A DNA stretch of 64,000 bases, taken from assembly GCF_001598055.1 (NCBI RefSeq), contig NZ_CP014844.1, forward strand, positions 806,001-870,000, given 5' to 3'. The notes beneath the pieces are model-generated. The model saw only the letters and a list, made by a program, of their open reading frames with translations, did not search any database and was not told the DNA's origin. Position 1 is the stretch's first letter, and each line of letters starts with the position of its first letter. The position numbers and the translations under genes were made by a program. Source of the DNA: Cupriavidus nantongensis. GTDB taxonomy: Bacteria > Pseudomonadota > Gammaproteobacteria > Burkholderiales > Burkholderiaceae. Shown here one piece after another: positions 19,490 through 29,700 of this stretch.

Positions 19490-20128
19490 TCAGCAGCGCG
19501 GCGAAAGATTAGGTTCGACTCCGGACAGCAGCCACAGGCCGTTCTGTTGCCGGAATTGCAGCGTGGTATAGGCGCATTGCGCGGCGGCTGCGGCGGCGGC
19601 GGCGCTGGCGGCGCCATTGCTGCCACCGCGGCTGCCCGCGGCCGGGAAGCGCGCGTCGATGCGGCGCAGGCGCTTGTCGTAGCGGATTTCGTCGATGCGC
19701 CCGCCGACCCAGAAATCGATCTTCGGCGGCAGTTGCGAGGCCGAGTAATAGGTCTTGACCTTGCGCCGGGTGCGGCCGTTGTGGGTTTCCGTCTCGACCC
19801 AGGTCAGCGGGTAGCGGATCGCGCTTTCATAGGCGCGCAGCGGCACCCGGTGCCAGCCCAGGTCGCGCTGGCCCGACAGGTCGCACGAGAACGAGCGCAC
19901 CAGCTGCGTCCACTGGTCCAGCGCGTTCAGCGACGGCCGCCACTGGCGCGCCATCGCCAGCTGCAGCGCCTGCGCGTCGGCCTCGCACACATTGCTCAGT
20001 TCGGCCGGCAGCATCAGCACCTGCGCGCTGGGAGCGGCCTGCGCGCGCGCACCGGCGGCATTGCCCGCCGCGGCCAGCGTGGCGAGGGCCAGGGCGCAGC
20101 CCAGCGCGCTGCGCGCCAGCAGCCTCAT
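19490..20128 (-). CDS. Unknown secreted protein encoded between glyQ and glyS
   Basis: A 212-residue protein not recognised as any named family. It begins with a clear signal peptide ([30 protein letters not shown]), and the mature part has Cys residues in SNVCEAD, SFSCDLS, QCAYT and the terminal PRC, which suggests disulfides in the periplasm. A run of about nine alanines interrupts the C-terminal third. The ATG at 20128 overlaps the glyQ stop (20125-20128), so it is translationally coupled to a tRNA synthetase subunit, an odd pairing. No enzymatic motif is visible. Confidence 0.8.
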   Translation of the reverse strand: MRLLARSALGCALALATLAAAGNAAGARAQAAPSAQVLMLPAELSNVCEADAQALQLAMARQWRPSLNALDQWTQLVRSFSCDLSGQRDLGWHRVPLRAYESAIRYPLTWVETETHNGRTRRKVKTYYSASQLPPKIDFWVGGRIDEIRYDKRLRRIDARFPAAGSRGGSNGAASAAAAAAAAQCAYTTLQFRQQNGLWLLSGVEPNLSPRC

Positions 20129-21075
20129 GCCCGCGCTCCGTCGCGCTGGCCGCACATCGGGAAGCCGAGCGCTTCGCGCGAGTCGTAGTAGGCCTGCGCC
20201 ACCTGGCGCGACAGGTTGCGGATGCGGCCGATATACGCCGCGCGCTCGGTGACCGAGATCGCGCCGCGCGCATCGAGCAGGTTGAAGGTGTGCGCGGCCT
20301 TGAGCACCTGTTCGTAGGCCGGCAGCGCCAGGCGCGTGCCGGTGTCCTGGCCGGGCTCAGCGCCGTCGCCAGTGCCCATCAGCCGCCTGGCCTCGCCCTC
20401 GTGCTCGGCGAAATGGCGGAACAGGATTTCGGTGTTGCTGTGCTCGAAGTTGTAGGTGGATTGCTCCACCTCGTTCTGGTGGTACACGTCGCCATAGGTC
20501 AGGCGGCGCGTCTCGCCGTTCTCGACCCACTCGGTCCAGACCAGGTCGTAGACGTTCTCGACCTTCTGCAGGTACATCGCCAGGCGTTCGATGCCGTAGG
20601 TGATTTCGCCGGTGATGGGCTTGCAGTCGATGCCGCCCACCTGCTGGAAGTAGGTGAACTGGGTCACCTCCATGCCGTTGAGCCAGACTTCCCAGCCCAG
20701 GCCCCAGGCGCCCAGCGTGGGGTTTTCCCAGTCGTCCTCGACGAAGCGGATGTCGTTCTGCTTCAGGTCCAGGCCGAGCGCCTCGAGCGAGCCCAGGTAC
20801 AGCTCCAGGATGTTCTCCGGCGCGGGCTTGAGCACCACCTGGTACTGGTAGTAGTGCTGCAGCCGGTTCGGGTTCTCGCCGTAGCGGCCGTCCTTGGGGC
20901 GCCGCGACGGCTGCACGTAGGCGGCCCGCCACGGCTCGGGGCCGATCGCGCGCAGGAAGGTGTGTACGTGGGAAGTGCCGGCGCCGACCTCCAGATCGAT
21001 GGGTTGCAACAGCGCGCAGCCCTGCCGGTCCCAGTAGGCCTGCAGGGTCAGAATCATTTGTTGGAAGGTCAGCAT
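20125..21075 (-). CDS. glyQ: Glycine--tRNA ligase alpha subunit
   Basis: Catalytic class II subunit, 316 residues. [18 protein letters not shown] at the N-terminus, [19 protein letters not shown] and [19 protein letters not shown] are near-invariant in the family. It pairs with glyS (alpha2beta2). The ATG at 21075 gives the conserved N-terminus; the open frame runs 57 bases further without family-like sequence. The unknown secreted gene overlaps its stop. Confidence 0.97.
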   Translation of the reverse strand: MLTFQQMILTLQAYWDRQGCALLQPIDLEVGAGTSHVHTFLRAIGPEPWRAAYVQPSRRPKDGRYGENPNRLQHYYQYQVVLKPAPENILELYLGSLEALGLDLKQNDIRFVEDDWENPTLGAWGLGWEVWLNGMEVTQFTYFQQVGGIDCKPITGEITYGIERLAMYLQKVENVYDLVWTEWVENGETRRLTYGDVYHQNEVEQSTYNFEHSNTEILFRHFAEHEGEARRLMGTGDGAEPGQDTGTRLALPAYEQVLKAAHTFNLLDARGAISVTERAAYIGRIRNLSRQVAQAYYDSREALGFPMCGQRDGARA

Positions 21076-21626
21076 AGGAAGACTAGGTAGAGGCAAGCGG
21101 AGCCCGGGCAGCGCGTGCGCGAGCCGCCGCATACGGATTTTGCCAAACCCTGAATTCTATCGGCTTTTTAGCGCGGCGCCCCGTTTGGCAGGGCTGCATA
21201 GGGCACGCACCGATGGCCGGGCAGGCCAGCCGATGTCGGCCCTGCGCAACGCATCGGGAAAATACTGAGCCGGATTTCAAGTCGCGCCGCTGCTTGCCGA
21301 TAACGTTTTTGTATACAGTATGAGTAAGCAACCCGTTTCAGAGCGTTGCGATTGACAGTCCGTGCCGGTATGCAGGCACGGCGGCCGCCAGGCCCCGCCG
21401 CGGCAGCCGTATGTCAGGAACTGATTATCGATGGGGACATTCCGATCATGGCACTTCTTTCTCGCAAACCTTATCTGGTCGCCATCGCGGTCATGATCGC
21501 CGCGGCCACCGTGTCCGTGGTGACCGGGCTGGTGAACTGAACCTGCCGGCGCGCCACTGACGCGCCCGTGGCACCGGGCCTGCCGCAGTGCGCCGCGGCG
21601 CCGGGCGCCTGGCTGGCCTTGCGCTT
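21076..21626. other. 551-base intergenic region between glyQ and lnt
   Basis: The largest non-coding gap in the window. Bases 21130-21340 are less GC-rich than the neighbours and probably hold the glyQ promoter; a TAGAAT (minus strand, 21154-21159) is the best -10 but lacks a clear -35. A gtatac palindrome lies at 21311-21316, followed by a possible 11-codon open frame from 21320. A possible 30-residue membrane peptide is annotated separately at 21448-21540. I see no RNA gene or repeat. Confidence 0.5.
21448..21540 (+). CDS. Possible small single-span membrane protein
   Basis: A 30-codon open frame. Residues 1-7 are MALLSRK, and residues 9-29 form one hydrophobic span (LVAIAVMIAAATVSVVTGLV). 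The pattern of a short basic N-terminus followed by a transmembrane helix fits small membrane proteins of bacteria. The upstream gggga at about 21432 is a weak ribosome binding site at 11 bases. No neighbour explains it. It could equally be chance, since alanine/valine-rich frames are common in GC-rich DNA. Confidence 0.4.
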   Translation: MALLSRKPYLVAIAVMIAAATVSVVTGLVN

Positions 21627-23234
21627 TCAGTCGCCCCTGCCTGCCCGGCGCACGCGCCACGCCGCCAGCCCCAGCACCAGCGCCATCAGCGCCAGCACCG
21701 GCGCGTTGCCCCAGCGGATATAGGGCGTCAGCCCCTGCATGCCCTGCACCTCGGCCGTCAGCGTGCCGACGGTGAAGGTGGGCAGGCGTTGCTGCACCGA
21801 GCCGTCCGGGCGCACCACCGCGGTCATGCCGGTATTGGTCGAGCGCAGCATCGGCCGGCGCGTTTCCAGCGCCCGCATGCGCGAGATCTGCAGGTGCTGG
21901 TCCAGCGCGATGGTGTCGCCGAACCACGCCAGGTTGGTCAGGTTGGCCAGCAGGTTGGCCGGCGCCGGCTGCTGGCGCAGCGTCTGCGCGATCTCTTCGC
22001 CGAACAAATCCTCGTAGCAGATGTTCGGCGCCACGCGCACGCCCCGCACCGGCAGCGAGGCCTGGTCCAGCCCGCCGCGGCGGAAGTCGCCCAGCGGCAT
22101 CTTCATCATGTCGACGAACCAGCGGAAGCCGAGCGGGATGAATTCGCCGAACGGCACCAGGTGATGCTTGTTGTAGCGGTACAGGCGCTCGGTTTCCGGG
22201 CCCAGGCCGAACACGCTGTTGGTGAAGTCGACCGGGGAATCGGCGCCGGCGGCGCCGAACAGCACCGTGGTGCCGCTTTGCAGCGTGAAGTCGCGCACGG
22301 CGATGGCGACGTCGACCGGCAATTCCTGCAGGATCACCGGGAACGCGGTTTCTGGCGTCACCACCAGGTCGGCCGGCGCCGCCGTGATCATGTCGCGGTA
22401 CAGCTCGATCGAGCGCTGGATGCCGGCGGGCTCGAACTTGATGTCCTGCGCCACGTTGCCTTGCAGCAGCCGCACCGTCAGCGGCTTGCCGGCGGGCGTG
22501 GTCCACGCCACCTGCGCCAGCGCCGCGCCGGCGGCGGGCACCAGCAGGGCCAGCGCCAGCGCACCCAGCGCGCGCCGCCGTTCGCCACGGCCGAGCCCGC
22601 GCACCGCGGCGGTCAGCAGTGCCGCCACCGCCGCGGCCAGCGCGCCGATGCCATACACCCCCAGCACCGGCGCAAAGCCCGCCAGCGGGCCGTCGGCATG
22701 CGCATAGCCGCCCGACAGCCACGGGAAGCCGGTGAACACCACGCCGCGCAGCCATTCAGTCAGGCCCCACGCCGCGCCGAACGCCAGCGGCGCGATCAGC
22801 GTGCCCGCGGGCAGGCGCGCAGTGAGCCGGTGCCAGAGCGCGCCGGCCAGCGCGGGGTAGAGCGACAGGAAGCCCGAGAACAGCACCACCGCCAGCGCGG
22901 CCATCCACGACGGCATCTCGCCGTACACGTGCATGCTGATATAGAGCCACCAGATCCCGGACAGGAACCAGCCCAGCCCGAAGGCATAGCCGATCGCGCC
23001 GGCCACGCGTGCGCGCGGCGCGTCGGCGATCAGCGCGGCCAGTCCGGCCAGCGACAGGATCTGCAGCCACCACCAGTCATGCGGGGCGAAGGCCTGGGTA
23101 TGGGCGATGCCGAGCACGCCGGCCAGCAGCAGCCGCGCCAGCGTCGCGGCGCGCGAGCGTGCGCGCGTGCCGGGCACGCCGGTGGCGCCGGCGTCGGCAG
23201 CGGCGCCGTCGGGGAGCGGGGCGGGAAGCTTCAT
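21627..23234 (-). CDS. lnt: Apolipoprotein N-acyltransferase
   Basis: Inner-membrane enzyme adding the third acyl chain to lipoproteins, 535 residues. About seven hydrophobic segments occupy residues 30-240, followed by a periplasmic nitrilase domain whose triad is intact: Glu295 (TPETAFP), Lys356 (YNKHHLVPFGE) and Cys406 (NICYEDLFGE). A final hydrophobic segment lies near residues 510-530. It overlaps corC by four bases (23231-23234), the classical corC-lnt coupling. Confidence 0.96.
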   Translation of the reverse strand: MKLPAPLPDGAAADAGATGVPGTRARSRAATLARLLLAGVLGIAHTQAFAPHDWWWLQILSLAGLAALIADAPRARVAGAIGYAFGLGWFLSGIWWLYISMHVYGEMPSWMAALAVVLFSGFLSLYPALAGALWHRLTARLPAGTLIAPLAFGAAWGLTEWLRGVVFTGFPWLSGGYAHADGPLAGFAPVLGVYGIGALAAAVAALLTAAVRGLGRGERRRALGALALALLVPAAGAALAQVAWTTPAGKPLTVRLLQGNVAQDIKFEPAGIQRSIELYRDMITAAPADLVVTPETAFPVILQELPVDVAIAVRDFTLQSGTTVLFGAAGADSPVDFTNSVFGLGPETERLYRYNKHHLVPFGEFIPLGFRWFVDMMKMPLGDFRRGGLDQASLPVRGVRVAPNICYEDLFGEEIAQTLRQQPAPANLLANLTNLAWFGDTIALDQHLQISRMRALETRRPMLRSTNTGMTAVVRPDGSVQQRLPTFTVGTLTAEVQGMQGLTPYIRWGNAPVLALMALVLGLAAWRVRRAGRGD

Positions 23235-24118
23235 GCGCTGGCCGCGCTGGCGCTGTCGGCGTTGGCTTCGCGATGCACCTGCAGCAGGTGCACCTGACGC
23301 GCGTCGGCGCGCAGCACTTCGAAGCGGATCGGCGGCAGCGTGATGACCTCGCCGCGATGGGGCACGTGGCCCACGTGGTTCGACAGCAGCCCGCCGACCG
23401 TGTCGACATCGTGGTCGGAGAAGCCCGTGCCGAAGGCCTCGTTGAACTGCGCGATCTCGGTCAGGCCGTGCACGCGCCAGCTGCCGTCGGGCATCGGCAG
23501 GATATTGTCCTGGTCCTCGTCGAGGTCGAACTCGTCCTCGATATCGCCGACGATCTGTTCCAGCACGTCCTCGATCGTCACCAGCCCGGCCACGCCGCCG
23601 TATTCGTCGACGACCATGGCAATGTGGTTGCGGTTGATGCGGAACTCGCGCAGCAGGATGTTCAGGCGCTTGGATTCGGGGATGAACACCGCCGGGCGCA
23701 GGGTCTCGCGCAGGTCGAAGGCGGGGTCGGTGTAGTAGCGCAGCAGGTCCTTGGCCAGCAGGATGCCGATGATGTTGTCGCGGCTGCCTTCATAGACCGG
23801 GAAGCGCGAGTGCGCGGTCTGCTGCATGAAGGGGATGAAGGTCTCGGGCGCGTCGGCGATATTGACCATATCCATCTGCGCGCGCGGCACCATGATGTCG
23901 GCGGCGGTCAGTTCGGAAACCTGGAACACGCCCTCGATCATCGACAGGGAATCGGCATCGATCAGGCTGCGCTCGTGCGCTTCCTGGAGCACTTCAAGCA
24001 ATTCCGCGCGGGTGTCCGGCTCGGGGGAGATCAGGTCTGACAGGCGTTCGAGCAGCGATCTGGGCCGATCGGCCTGCTTCAGGTAAGCGGGCTTCGAACT
24101 GGGATAGGGGTCGTTCAT
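23231..24118 (-). CDS. corC: CorC/HlyC-type transporter-associated CBS-domain protein
   Basis: Soluble CBS-pair protein, 295 residues, associated with magnesium/cobalt efflux and with Lnt function. Two CBS modules follow an N-terminal helical part (TAADIMVPRAQMDMV marks the first, NHIAMVVDEYGGVAGLVTIEDVLEQIVGDIEDEFD the end of the second in pieces). A CorC_HlyC C-terminal domain completes it. It starts 132 bases after ybeY across a terminator-like stem and overlaps lnt. Confidence 0.94.
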   Translation of the reverse strand: MNDPYPSSKPAYLKQADRPRSLLERLSDLISPEPDTRAELLEVLQEAHERSLIDADSLSMIEGVFQVSELTAADIMVPRAQMDMVNIADAPETFIPFMQQTAHSRFPVYEGSRDNIIGILLAKDLLRYYTDPAFDLRETLRPAVFIPESKRLNILLREFRINRNHIAMVVDEYGGVAGLVTIEDVLEQIVGDIEDEFDLDEDQDNILPMPDGSWRVHGLTEIAQFNEAFGTGFSDHDVDTVGGLLSNHVGHVPHRGEVITLPPIRFEVLRADARQVHLLQVHREANADSASAASA

Positions 24119-24161
24119 TTCGCGGCGAGCGCGTGGTGGAGATCGTCTGAAGGATACACTA

Positions 24162-24203
24162 AAAGCCCGTCGGTCCCGTGACGGCGGGCCGTGGCCGGGC
24201 TTT
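24162..24203 (-). terminator. Terminator-like stem between ybeY and corC
   Basis: Arms aaagcccg (24162-24169) and cgggcttt (24196-24203) with a long GC-rich loop, followed on the minus strand by TTTT. It sits in the middle of an operon that is otherwise continuous, so it could attenuate corC-lnt relative to phoH-ybeY. The loop of 26 bases is long for an efficient terminator. Confidence 0.5.
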
Positions 24204-24250
24204 ATATGTGCGGCAGGAGACGCTCGCCGGCGCCCCCTGCGGCAGCCGCA

Positions 24251-25006
24251 TCACGCGGCCCGGTCGGCCTTCTCCGCCCGGTACGGATCGGCATAGCCGA
24301 GCGCCTGCAGCGTCTCGGTCTCGATCGCTTCCATTTCCTCGGCCTCGGCGTCGTCCTCGTGCTCGTAGCCTTGCGCGTGCAGCACGCCATGCACGACCAG
24401 GTGGGCGTAGTGCGCCTCGAGCGGCTTGCGCTGGGCGCGCGCCTCGGCCTCCACCACCGGGCAGCACAGCACGATGTCGCCGCTGACCGGGTCTTCCTCG
24501 CGCTCGGCGTAGGCAAAGGTCAGCACATTGGTGGCGTAGTCCTTGCCGCGATAAGTGCGGTTCAGCGTGCGCCCCTCTTCCTCGCCGACGAAGCGGATGG
24601 TCAGCGCGGCGTCGGCGTACAGCGCCGACTTGACCCAGGTCTCCAGCTTGCGCCGCGCCGGCAGGCCGTTGCCCTTGCCGATGCCGTCGCCGTGCTGGAC
24701 TTCCAGCTCCAGCGCCGGCGGCGTGGCCGGAGTGCCGGTGGTGGTGGTTAGCGGCGTGGCGGTCACCGCCACCGACAGCGCGTCATGGTTGTCCGGGCGC
24801 ACCAGCAGGCCGGCCTGCTGCCTGGTATCGGTGTGCTCGGCCAGCAGCGCGACCACGCCGTCGGCGGCCTGGGTCAGGTCCAGCGTCAGGCTGCGGCCGT
24901 CGGGCAGCTGCACCCGCAGCGCGTGCGCGGCGCTCTTGCGCGCGCGGCCTTCGCCGTCGAACAGGGTCAGGCTGACGCCGGAAGACTGGGATTTCTGCGA
25001 TTTCAA
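24251..25006 (-). CDS. ybeY: Endoribonuclease YbeY with an N-terminal extension
   Basis: Metal-dependent ribonuclease for 16S rRNA 3' maturation and ribosome quality control, 251 residues. The zinc motif [11 protein letters not shown] is at 206-216 (His206, His210, His216). The normal YbeY domain begins near residue 98 ([11 protein letters not shown]). The first 95 residues are a beta-rich region with threonine-rich linker not found in E. coli YbeY. The start is TTG at 25006, directly after the phoH stop, with AAGGA (complement of 25014-25018) seven bases upstream. That supports the long form over an internal GTG. Confidence 0.9.
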   Translation of the reverse strand: MKSQKSQSSGVSLTLFDGEGRARKSAAHALRVQLPDGRSLTLDLTQAADGVVALLAEHTDTRQQAGLLVRPDNHDALSVAVTATPLTTTTGTPATPPALELEVQHGDGIGKGNGLPARRKLETWVKSALYADAALTIRFVGEEEGRTLNRTYRGKDYATNVLTFAYAEREEDPVSGDIVLCCPVVEAEARAQRKPLEAHYAHLVVHGVLHAQGYEHEDDAEAEEMEAIETETLQALGYADPYRAEKADRAA

Positions 25007-26014
25007 TTAAGCGTCCTTGTGCTGGGCGTGATATTCGTCATAGGCATCGACGATGCGCGCCACCAGCGGATGGCGCACCACGTCGATGCTGGTAAAGCGG
25101 GTGCAGGCGATGCCGCGCACGTCGCGCAGCACGTGCTGCGCTTCGACCAGGCCGCTCTTCTGGCCCTTGGGCAGGTCGATCTGGGTGGTGTCGCCGGTGA
25201 TCACCGCCTTGGAGCCGAAGCCGATGCGGGTCAGGAACATCTTCATCTGCTCGGGCGTGGTGTTCTGCGCCTCGTCCAGGATGATGAAGGCATGGTTCAG
25301 CGTGCGCCCGCGCATGTACGCCAGCGGCGCGATCTCGATCATCTGCCGCTCGAACATCTTCTGCGTGCGGTCGAAGCCGAGCAGGTCGTACAGCGCGTCG
25401 TACAGCGGGCGCAGGTAGGGGTCGACCTTCTGCGCCAGGTCGCCGGGCAGGAAGCCGAGCCGTTCGCCGGCTTCCACCGCGGGGCGCGTCAGCACGATGC
25501 GCTTGACCGCGTCGCGCTCGAGCGCGTCGACCGCGCACGCCACCGCCAGGTAGGTCTTGCCGGTGCCGGCCGGGCCAATGCCCATGGTCAGGTCGTGCGA
25601 CAGGATATTGCGCAGGTAGTCGCGCTGCGCCACGGTGCGGCCCTGCAGGCCGGTGCGGCGGGTATGCAGCACCGGCGATTCGTCGCCTTCCTCGCGCTCG
25701 GCCTCGTCGTCATCGCCGTTGCCGTTGCCGGGCAGGTAGCTGCCATGCGCGCTCAGCTGGCGGGTCTCGACCAGGCCCAGCTGCACGTCGTCGATCGACA
25801 GCGGCGTGCGCGCCTGGTTGTAGAAGCGCTCCAGCGCCAGCGCGGCATCCTGCGCGTGGGTGCCGCGGATGGTCATGCGGTGGCCGCGGCGCTGGATGGT
25901 CACGTCCAGCGCCTGCTCGATCTGGCGCAGGTTCTCGTCGAGCGGGCCGCACAGGTTCTGCAGCCGGGTGTTGTCGTCCCGCGGGGCGACAAATTCTGCG
26001 GAAGGGATTTTCAT
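25007..26014 (-). CDS. phoH: PhoH-like ATPase (YbeZ)
   Basis: P-loop ATPase, 335 residues, linked to YbeY and ribosome/RNA maturation. The Walker A motif GPAGTGKT is at residues 147-154, Walker B with the acidic box is [19 protein letters not shown], and an N-terminal KH-like region precedes an acidic linker ([15 protein letters not shown] near residue 105). It lies between miaB and ybeY with no gap to ybeY, the conserved miaB-ybeZ-ybeY-corC-lnt order. Confidence 0.94.
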   Translation of the reverse strand: MKIPSAEFVAPRDDNTRLQNLCGPLDENLRQIEQALDVTIQRRGHRMTIRGTHAQDAALALERFYNQARTPLSIDDVQLGLVETRQLSAHGSYLPGNGNGDDDEAEREEGDESPVLHTRRTGLQGRTVAQRDYLRNILSHDLTMGIGPAGTGKTYLAVACAVDALERDAVKRIVLTRPAVEAGERLGFLPGDLAQKVDPYLRPLYDALYDLLGFDRTQKMFERQMIEIAPLAYMRGRTLNHAFIILDEAQNTTPEQMKMFLTRIGFGSKAVITGDTTQIDLPKGQKSGLVEAQHVLRDVRGIACTRFTSIDVVRHPLVARIVDAYDEYHAQHKDA

Positions 26015-26044
26015 CGGTGGGCGATGGCCTCGGTTGCTGGTGCG

Positions 26045-27397
26045 TTACTGGCGCACCACGATCTCGCCGCGCAGCGAGTGCGGAAACGCCTGCGTGATGC
26101 TGACATCGACCAGCTGGCCGACCAGCCGGTCGCGGCCGGCCTGCGGCACCCCGGGCAGCGCGAAGTTGACCACGCGGTTGTTCTCGGTGCGGCCATGCAG
26201 CTCGGTCGGGTCTTTGCGCGCCGGGCCCTCGACCAGGATGCGCTGCACCGTGCCGACCATGTTCCGGCTGATGCGCTGCACGTTTTCCTCGATCGTGGCC
26301 TGCAGCCGCTGCAGGCGCTGAAGCTTGACCTCGCGCGGGGTGTCGTCGTGCAGGTTGGCCGCGGGCGTGCCCGGGCGCGGGCTGAAGATGAACGAGAACG
26401 AGGTGTCGTAGCCGATCTCCTCGATCATCGCCATCAGCTTGTCGAAGTCGGCATCGGTCTCGCCGGGGAAGCCGACGATAAAGTCCGACGACATCGACAT
26501 GTCCGGGCGCAGCGCGCGCAGCCGGCGGATGATGCTCTTGTATTCCAGCACGCTGTAGCCGCGCTTCATCGCCATCAGGATGCGGTCGGACGCATGCTGC
26601 ACCGGCAGGTGCAGGTGGTTGACCAGTTTGTCGCAGCGGCCGTACAGCTCGACCAGGCGCGAGGTGAATTCCTTGGGATGGCTGGTGGTGTAGCGGATGC
26701 GCTCGATGCCGGGGATCTCGGCCACGTACTCGATCAGCAGCGCGAAGTCGGCGATCTCGCTGGTGTCGCCCATCTTGCCGCGGTAGGCATTGACGTTCTG
26801 CCCCAGCAGCGTGACTTCGCGCACGCCCTGGTCGGCCAGGCCGGCGACCTCGGCCAGCACGTCCTCGAACGGGCGCGACACTTCCTCGCCGCGCGTGTAC
26901 GGCACCACGCAGTAGCTGCAGTACTTGGAGCAGCCTTCCATGATCGACACGAACGCGCTCGGGCCCTCGACACGCGCGGGCGGCAGATGGTCGAACTTCT
27001 CGATCTCGGGGAAGGAGATGTCGACCTGCGACTGGCCGGTGCGCTGGCGGCGCGCGATCAGCTCAGGCAGGCGGTGCAGCGTCTGCGGGCCGAACACCAC
27101 GTCGACATAGGGCGCGCGCGAGACGATGCTGGCGCCTTCCTGGCTGGCGACGCAGCCGCCCACGCCGATCACGAGGTCGGGCTTGGCGGCCTTGAGCGCC
27201 TTCATCCGGCCCAGCTCGGAGAACACCTTCTCCTGCGCCTTCTCGCGCACCGAGCAGGTGTTGAACAGGATCACGTCGGCGTCTTCGACGTTGTCGGTGG
27301 GCTCCAGCCCCTGGCTGGCGTTGAGGACGTCGACCATCTTGTCCGAGTCGTACTCGTTCATCTGGCAGCCGTACGTCTTGACGAAAACTTTCTTCAT
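26045..27397 (-). CDS. miaB: tRNA-2-methylthio-N6-dimethylallyladenosine synthase
   Basis: Radical-SAM methylthiotransferase modifying A37 of UNN-reading tRNAs, 450 residues. The N-terminal UPF0004 domain has cluster ligands Cys11, Cys48 and Cys82; the radical-SAM CxxxCxxC is Cys156, Cys160 and Cys163 ([10 protein letters not shown]). A C-terminal TRAM domain is near residues 380-448. It opens the operon miaB-phoH-ybeY-corC-lnt. Confidence 0.97.
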   Translation of the reverse strand: MKKVFVKTYGCQMNEYDSDKMVDVLNASQGLEPTDNVEDADVILFNTCSVREKAQEKVFSELGRMKALKAAKPDLVIGVGGCVASQEGASIVSRAPYVDVVFGPQTLHRLPELIARRQRTGQSQVDISFPEIEKFDHLPPARVEGPSAFVSIMEGCSKYCSYCVVPYTRGEEVSRPFEDVLAEVAGLADQGVREVTLLGQNVNAYRGKMGDTSEIADFALLIEYVAEIPGIERIRYTTSHPKEFTSRLVELYGRCDKLVNHLHLPVQHASDRILMAMKRGYSVLEYKSIIRRLRALRPDMSMSSDFIVGFPGETDADFDKLMAMIEEIGYDTSFSFIFSPRPGTPAANLHDDTPREVKLQRLQRLQATIEENVQRISRNMVGTVQRILVEGPARKDPTELHGRTENNRVVNFALPGVPQAGRDRLVGQLVDVSITQAFPHSLRGEIVVRQ

Positions 27398-27432
27398 ATG
27401 CCGATCTCAGTGGTTGACCTGGGGGCATCAGG

Positions 27433-27447
27433 GTGTTGCAACAACAC
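27433..27447. repeat. Small perfect inverted repeat upstream of miaB
   Basis: gtgttg-caa-caacac, followed by a larger GC-rich stem (ccggcg ... cgccgg, about 27450-27470). It lies between the 3' end of the small secreted gene and miaB, so it may end the upstream transcript; there is no T-run. Confidence 0.4.
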
Positions 27448-27487
27448 GGCCGGCGCGTGGGGCACGCCGGTCGCACTTCGGGGTGGG

Positions 27488-27841
27488 TTATTTTTTCAGC
27501 GCCTGCTGTTCGGCTTCGCTCAGCACCCACGCGGTCAGCAGCTGGCCGTACAGGTCCAGCTTGTACCGCACCAGCAGCTTCCGGCCCGCCACCGCGGCGC
27601 TGGCCAGCAACTGGTTGTCGGCGCCGAACAGACGCAGGCCCGGCGCCACGCCTACGCGCTTGCCGTCGAGCGTGGCGGTCTGCGGCGCGCCGGCCGACGG
27701 CGCGTCGATGACCAGCCTGGCGGCCGCCGCATCGGCCGGAATTGCGCGCACCGGCTGGGCCGCGGCGACCGCCGCGCCGAGCAGCAGCACCGCGCCGCAC
27801 GCCAGTCCGGCCCAACGCTTGCGCAGGCGGCTGGATGTCAT
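27488..27841 (-). CDS. Small secreted hypothetical protein
   Basis: A 117-residue protein with a signal peptide ([29 protein letters not shown]) and a short mature part with repeated beta strands ([39 protein letters not shown]). No family is recognised. The ATG at 27841 is preceded by GGAG; a Met 14 codons upstream (27883) is an alternative start. It lies 90 bases upstream of miaB on the same strand, but a hairpin separates them. Confidence 0.7.
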   Translation of the reverse strand: MTSSRLRKRWAGLACGAVLLLGAAVAAAQPVRAIPADAAAARLVIDAPSAGAPQTATLDGKRVGVAPGLRLFGADNQLLASAAVAGRKLLVRYKLDLYGQLLTAWVLSEAEQQALKK

Positions 27842-28014
27842 GGTCTCCGGCGCCTCGCGGCGCGTATCACGACCTGCTGGCATGGGGAACTCCGGCAAAT
27901 AGGGCGGTGCGGTGGGTGGATGGCCCGCGGGCCGTGGCCGAACGGCGGGCAACCGCGCATTTTACCTCGCCGGCGCCGGCTTGGTGTGGCAGGCGGTTCG
28001 GCAGGCAGGCGGCG

Positions 28015-29700
28015 TCAGAACAGGCAGGATGCCTCTTGCAGCACGCGCTGCTTGGACACCGTGCCCATCAGTTCGCGCCCGGCCGGGTCGCGCACCAGCG
28101 GGATCCGGTTGATGCCGTGCTCGGCGAATACCGCCAGGGCGTCGCGCAGCCGCGAGTCCGGCGTCAGCGCCGGGAAGTCGCGCTCGGCCAGCGCCAGCAC
28201 ATCGTCGGGCGCGCCCTCGCGCAGCGCGCGCTGCAAGGCATGGATCGACAGCGCGCCCAGCAGGCGGCCGTCGGCCTGCACCAGGTAGAGGTAGCGCGTG
28301 CCGGTCTCGGCAAACTTGTCGGCGGCGGCGGCCAGCGTGGCGCCGGGGTCGAGCACGGTGTCGGTCGGGTCGCACAGGCCGGCCAGCGTCAGCGTGCGGG
28401 CATGCTCGGCGGCCGCCGACGCCTGCGCGCGCTCGGAGATCACGCTGTACAGCGACAGCGTCTGGCAGCGCGACGCGGTGTAGTACGCCGCCACCGCGCC
28501 GATCATCGACGGCAGCAGCAGCGCCGGCGCCAGCGTCATCTCGAACACCATCAGCACCGACATCAGCGGCGCCTGGCTGGTCGCCGCCAGGAATGCGCTC
28601 ATGCCCACCAGCGGCAGCAGCGGCGCCGCGCCCGCCGCCGTGCCCTGCATGCCCAGCGCCAGCAGCTGGCCCAGCGCCGCGCCGACGAACAGGGACGGCG
28701 TGAACACGCCGCCGACCGCGCCCGAGCCCATGCTGATCACCGTCGCTGCCAGCTTGGCCAGCAGCACGGCGGCCACCGGCACGCTCAGCGGCTGCTCCTG
28801 CAGCAGGGTCTGGATGGTGGAAAAGCCGTTGCCGACCACCTCCGGCACCGCCATCGCCAGCACGCCGACCAGCGCGCCACCCAGCGCCAGCCGCGCCACC
28901 GGCCCGCCCGGCAGCGCCGCGAAGCGGCTGCGCGCGAAGCCGGCCGCGCGCAGGAACAGCGCGCCCGCGATGCCGGCGGCCACGCCCAGCGCCGCCGCGG
29001 CCAGCAATATCTGCGGGCGCAGGTCCGGGGCGATATCGAGGCCGGGATAGAGCGGCTGCAGCCCGCCGTGCCACTGGCTGACCATGGCGCCGGCGACCGA
29101 GGCCAGGAACAGCGGCATCAGGCGCTGCACCGCGAGCGCGCCGAACACCACTTCAGCGACAAAGACGGCGGCAGAAAACGGCGTGTGGTAGACGGTGGCC
29201 AGGCCCGCCGCGGCGCCGCAGGCGGTCAGCATGCGGCGCATGTTGGAGCCGGCGCCGCGCTCGATCCGGGTCGACGGGAACAGCGACCCGCACAGCGCCG
29301 CCAGCTGGATCATCGCGCCCTCCTTGCCGACCGAGCTGCCGCTGACGATCGAGAAGAACGAAGACAGCGAGCGCAGCAGCGTGATCCGCACCGGCAGCCG
29401 GCCGCTGCCGTTGGCGACCGCTTCCATATAGTCGGTGGCGCCGGGATGGGTGCTGGCCAGGCGGTTGGCCAGCACCAGCAGGCCGCCCGCGAGCGCGCCG
29501 CCGACCGCCGGCACCACCACGCGCCACGCCAGCGCCAGCGTCGCGAATACCGTGACCACGTCGGCATGGCTGGAAAACAGTACCAAGCCCGCGCCGTCCA
29601 GCGCTTCCTTGAACAGCGTGGTGGCGATGGCGGCGACGATCCCGACCGGGATGGCCGCGAGCAGTGTGACTTCCTGGTCTTCGAGGAAACGCAAGCGCAT
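28015..29700 (-). CDS. ClC-family chloride channel/antiporter with CBS pair
   Basis: Voltage-gated-type chloride transporter, 561 residues. The gating glutamate is in [14 protein letters not shown], the selectivity loop is [19 protein letters not shown], and ANGSGRLP replaces the usual GSGIP. About 11-12 hydrophobic segments fill residues 10-430. The C-terminal 120 residues form two CBS modules ([20 protein letters not shown] and [17 protein letters not shown] mark their starts). Whether it is channel or H+/Cl- exchanger is not decided by these motifs. It is divergent from rhlE across 309 bases. Confidence 0.92.
   Translation of the reverse strand: MRLRFLEDQEVTLLAAIPVGIVAAIATTLFKEALDGAGLVLFSSHADVVTVFATLALAWRVVVPAVGGALAGGLLVLANRLASTHPGATDYMEAVANGSGRLPVRITLLRSLSSFFSIVSGSSVGKEGAMIQLAALCGSLFPSTRIERGAGSNMRRMLTACGAAAGLATVYHTPFSAAVFVAEVVFGALAVQRLMPLFLASVAGAMVSQWHGGLQPLYPGLDIAPDLRPQILLAAAALGVAAGIAGALFLRAAGFARSRFAALPGGPVARLALGGALVGVLAMAVPEVVGNGFSTIQTLLQEQPLSVPVAAVLLAKLAATVISMGSGAVGGVFTPSLFVGAALGQLLALGMQGTAAGAAPLLPLVGMSAFLAATSQAPLMSVLMVFEMTLAPALLLPSMIGAVAAYYTASRCQTLSLYSVISERAQASAAAEHARTLTLAGLCDPTDTVLDPGATLAAAADKFAETGTRYLYLVQADGRLLGALSIHALQRALREGAPDDVLALAERDFPALTPDSRLRDALAVFAEHGINRIPLVRDPAGRELMGTVSKQRVLQEASCLF

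Noticed and set aside
21303..21318. LexA-like box (acgtttttgtatacag) in the glyQ-lnt gap
   Set aside because: Only the ACAG half matches; the first half-site has two mismatches and no damage-response gene is next to it.
24785..28288. A long plus-strand open frame (over 1100 codons) opposite ybeY-phoH-miaB
   Set aside because: It is antisense to three well-supported genes and has no recognisable motif; its composition is that of a shadow frame.
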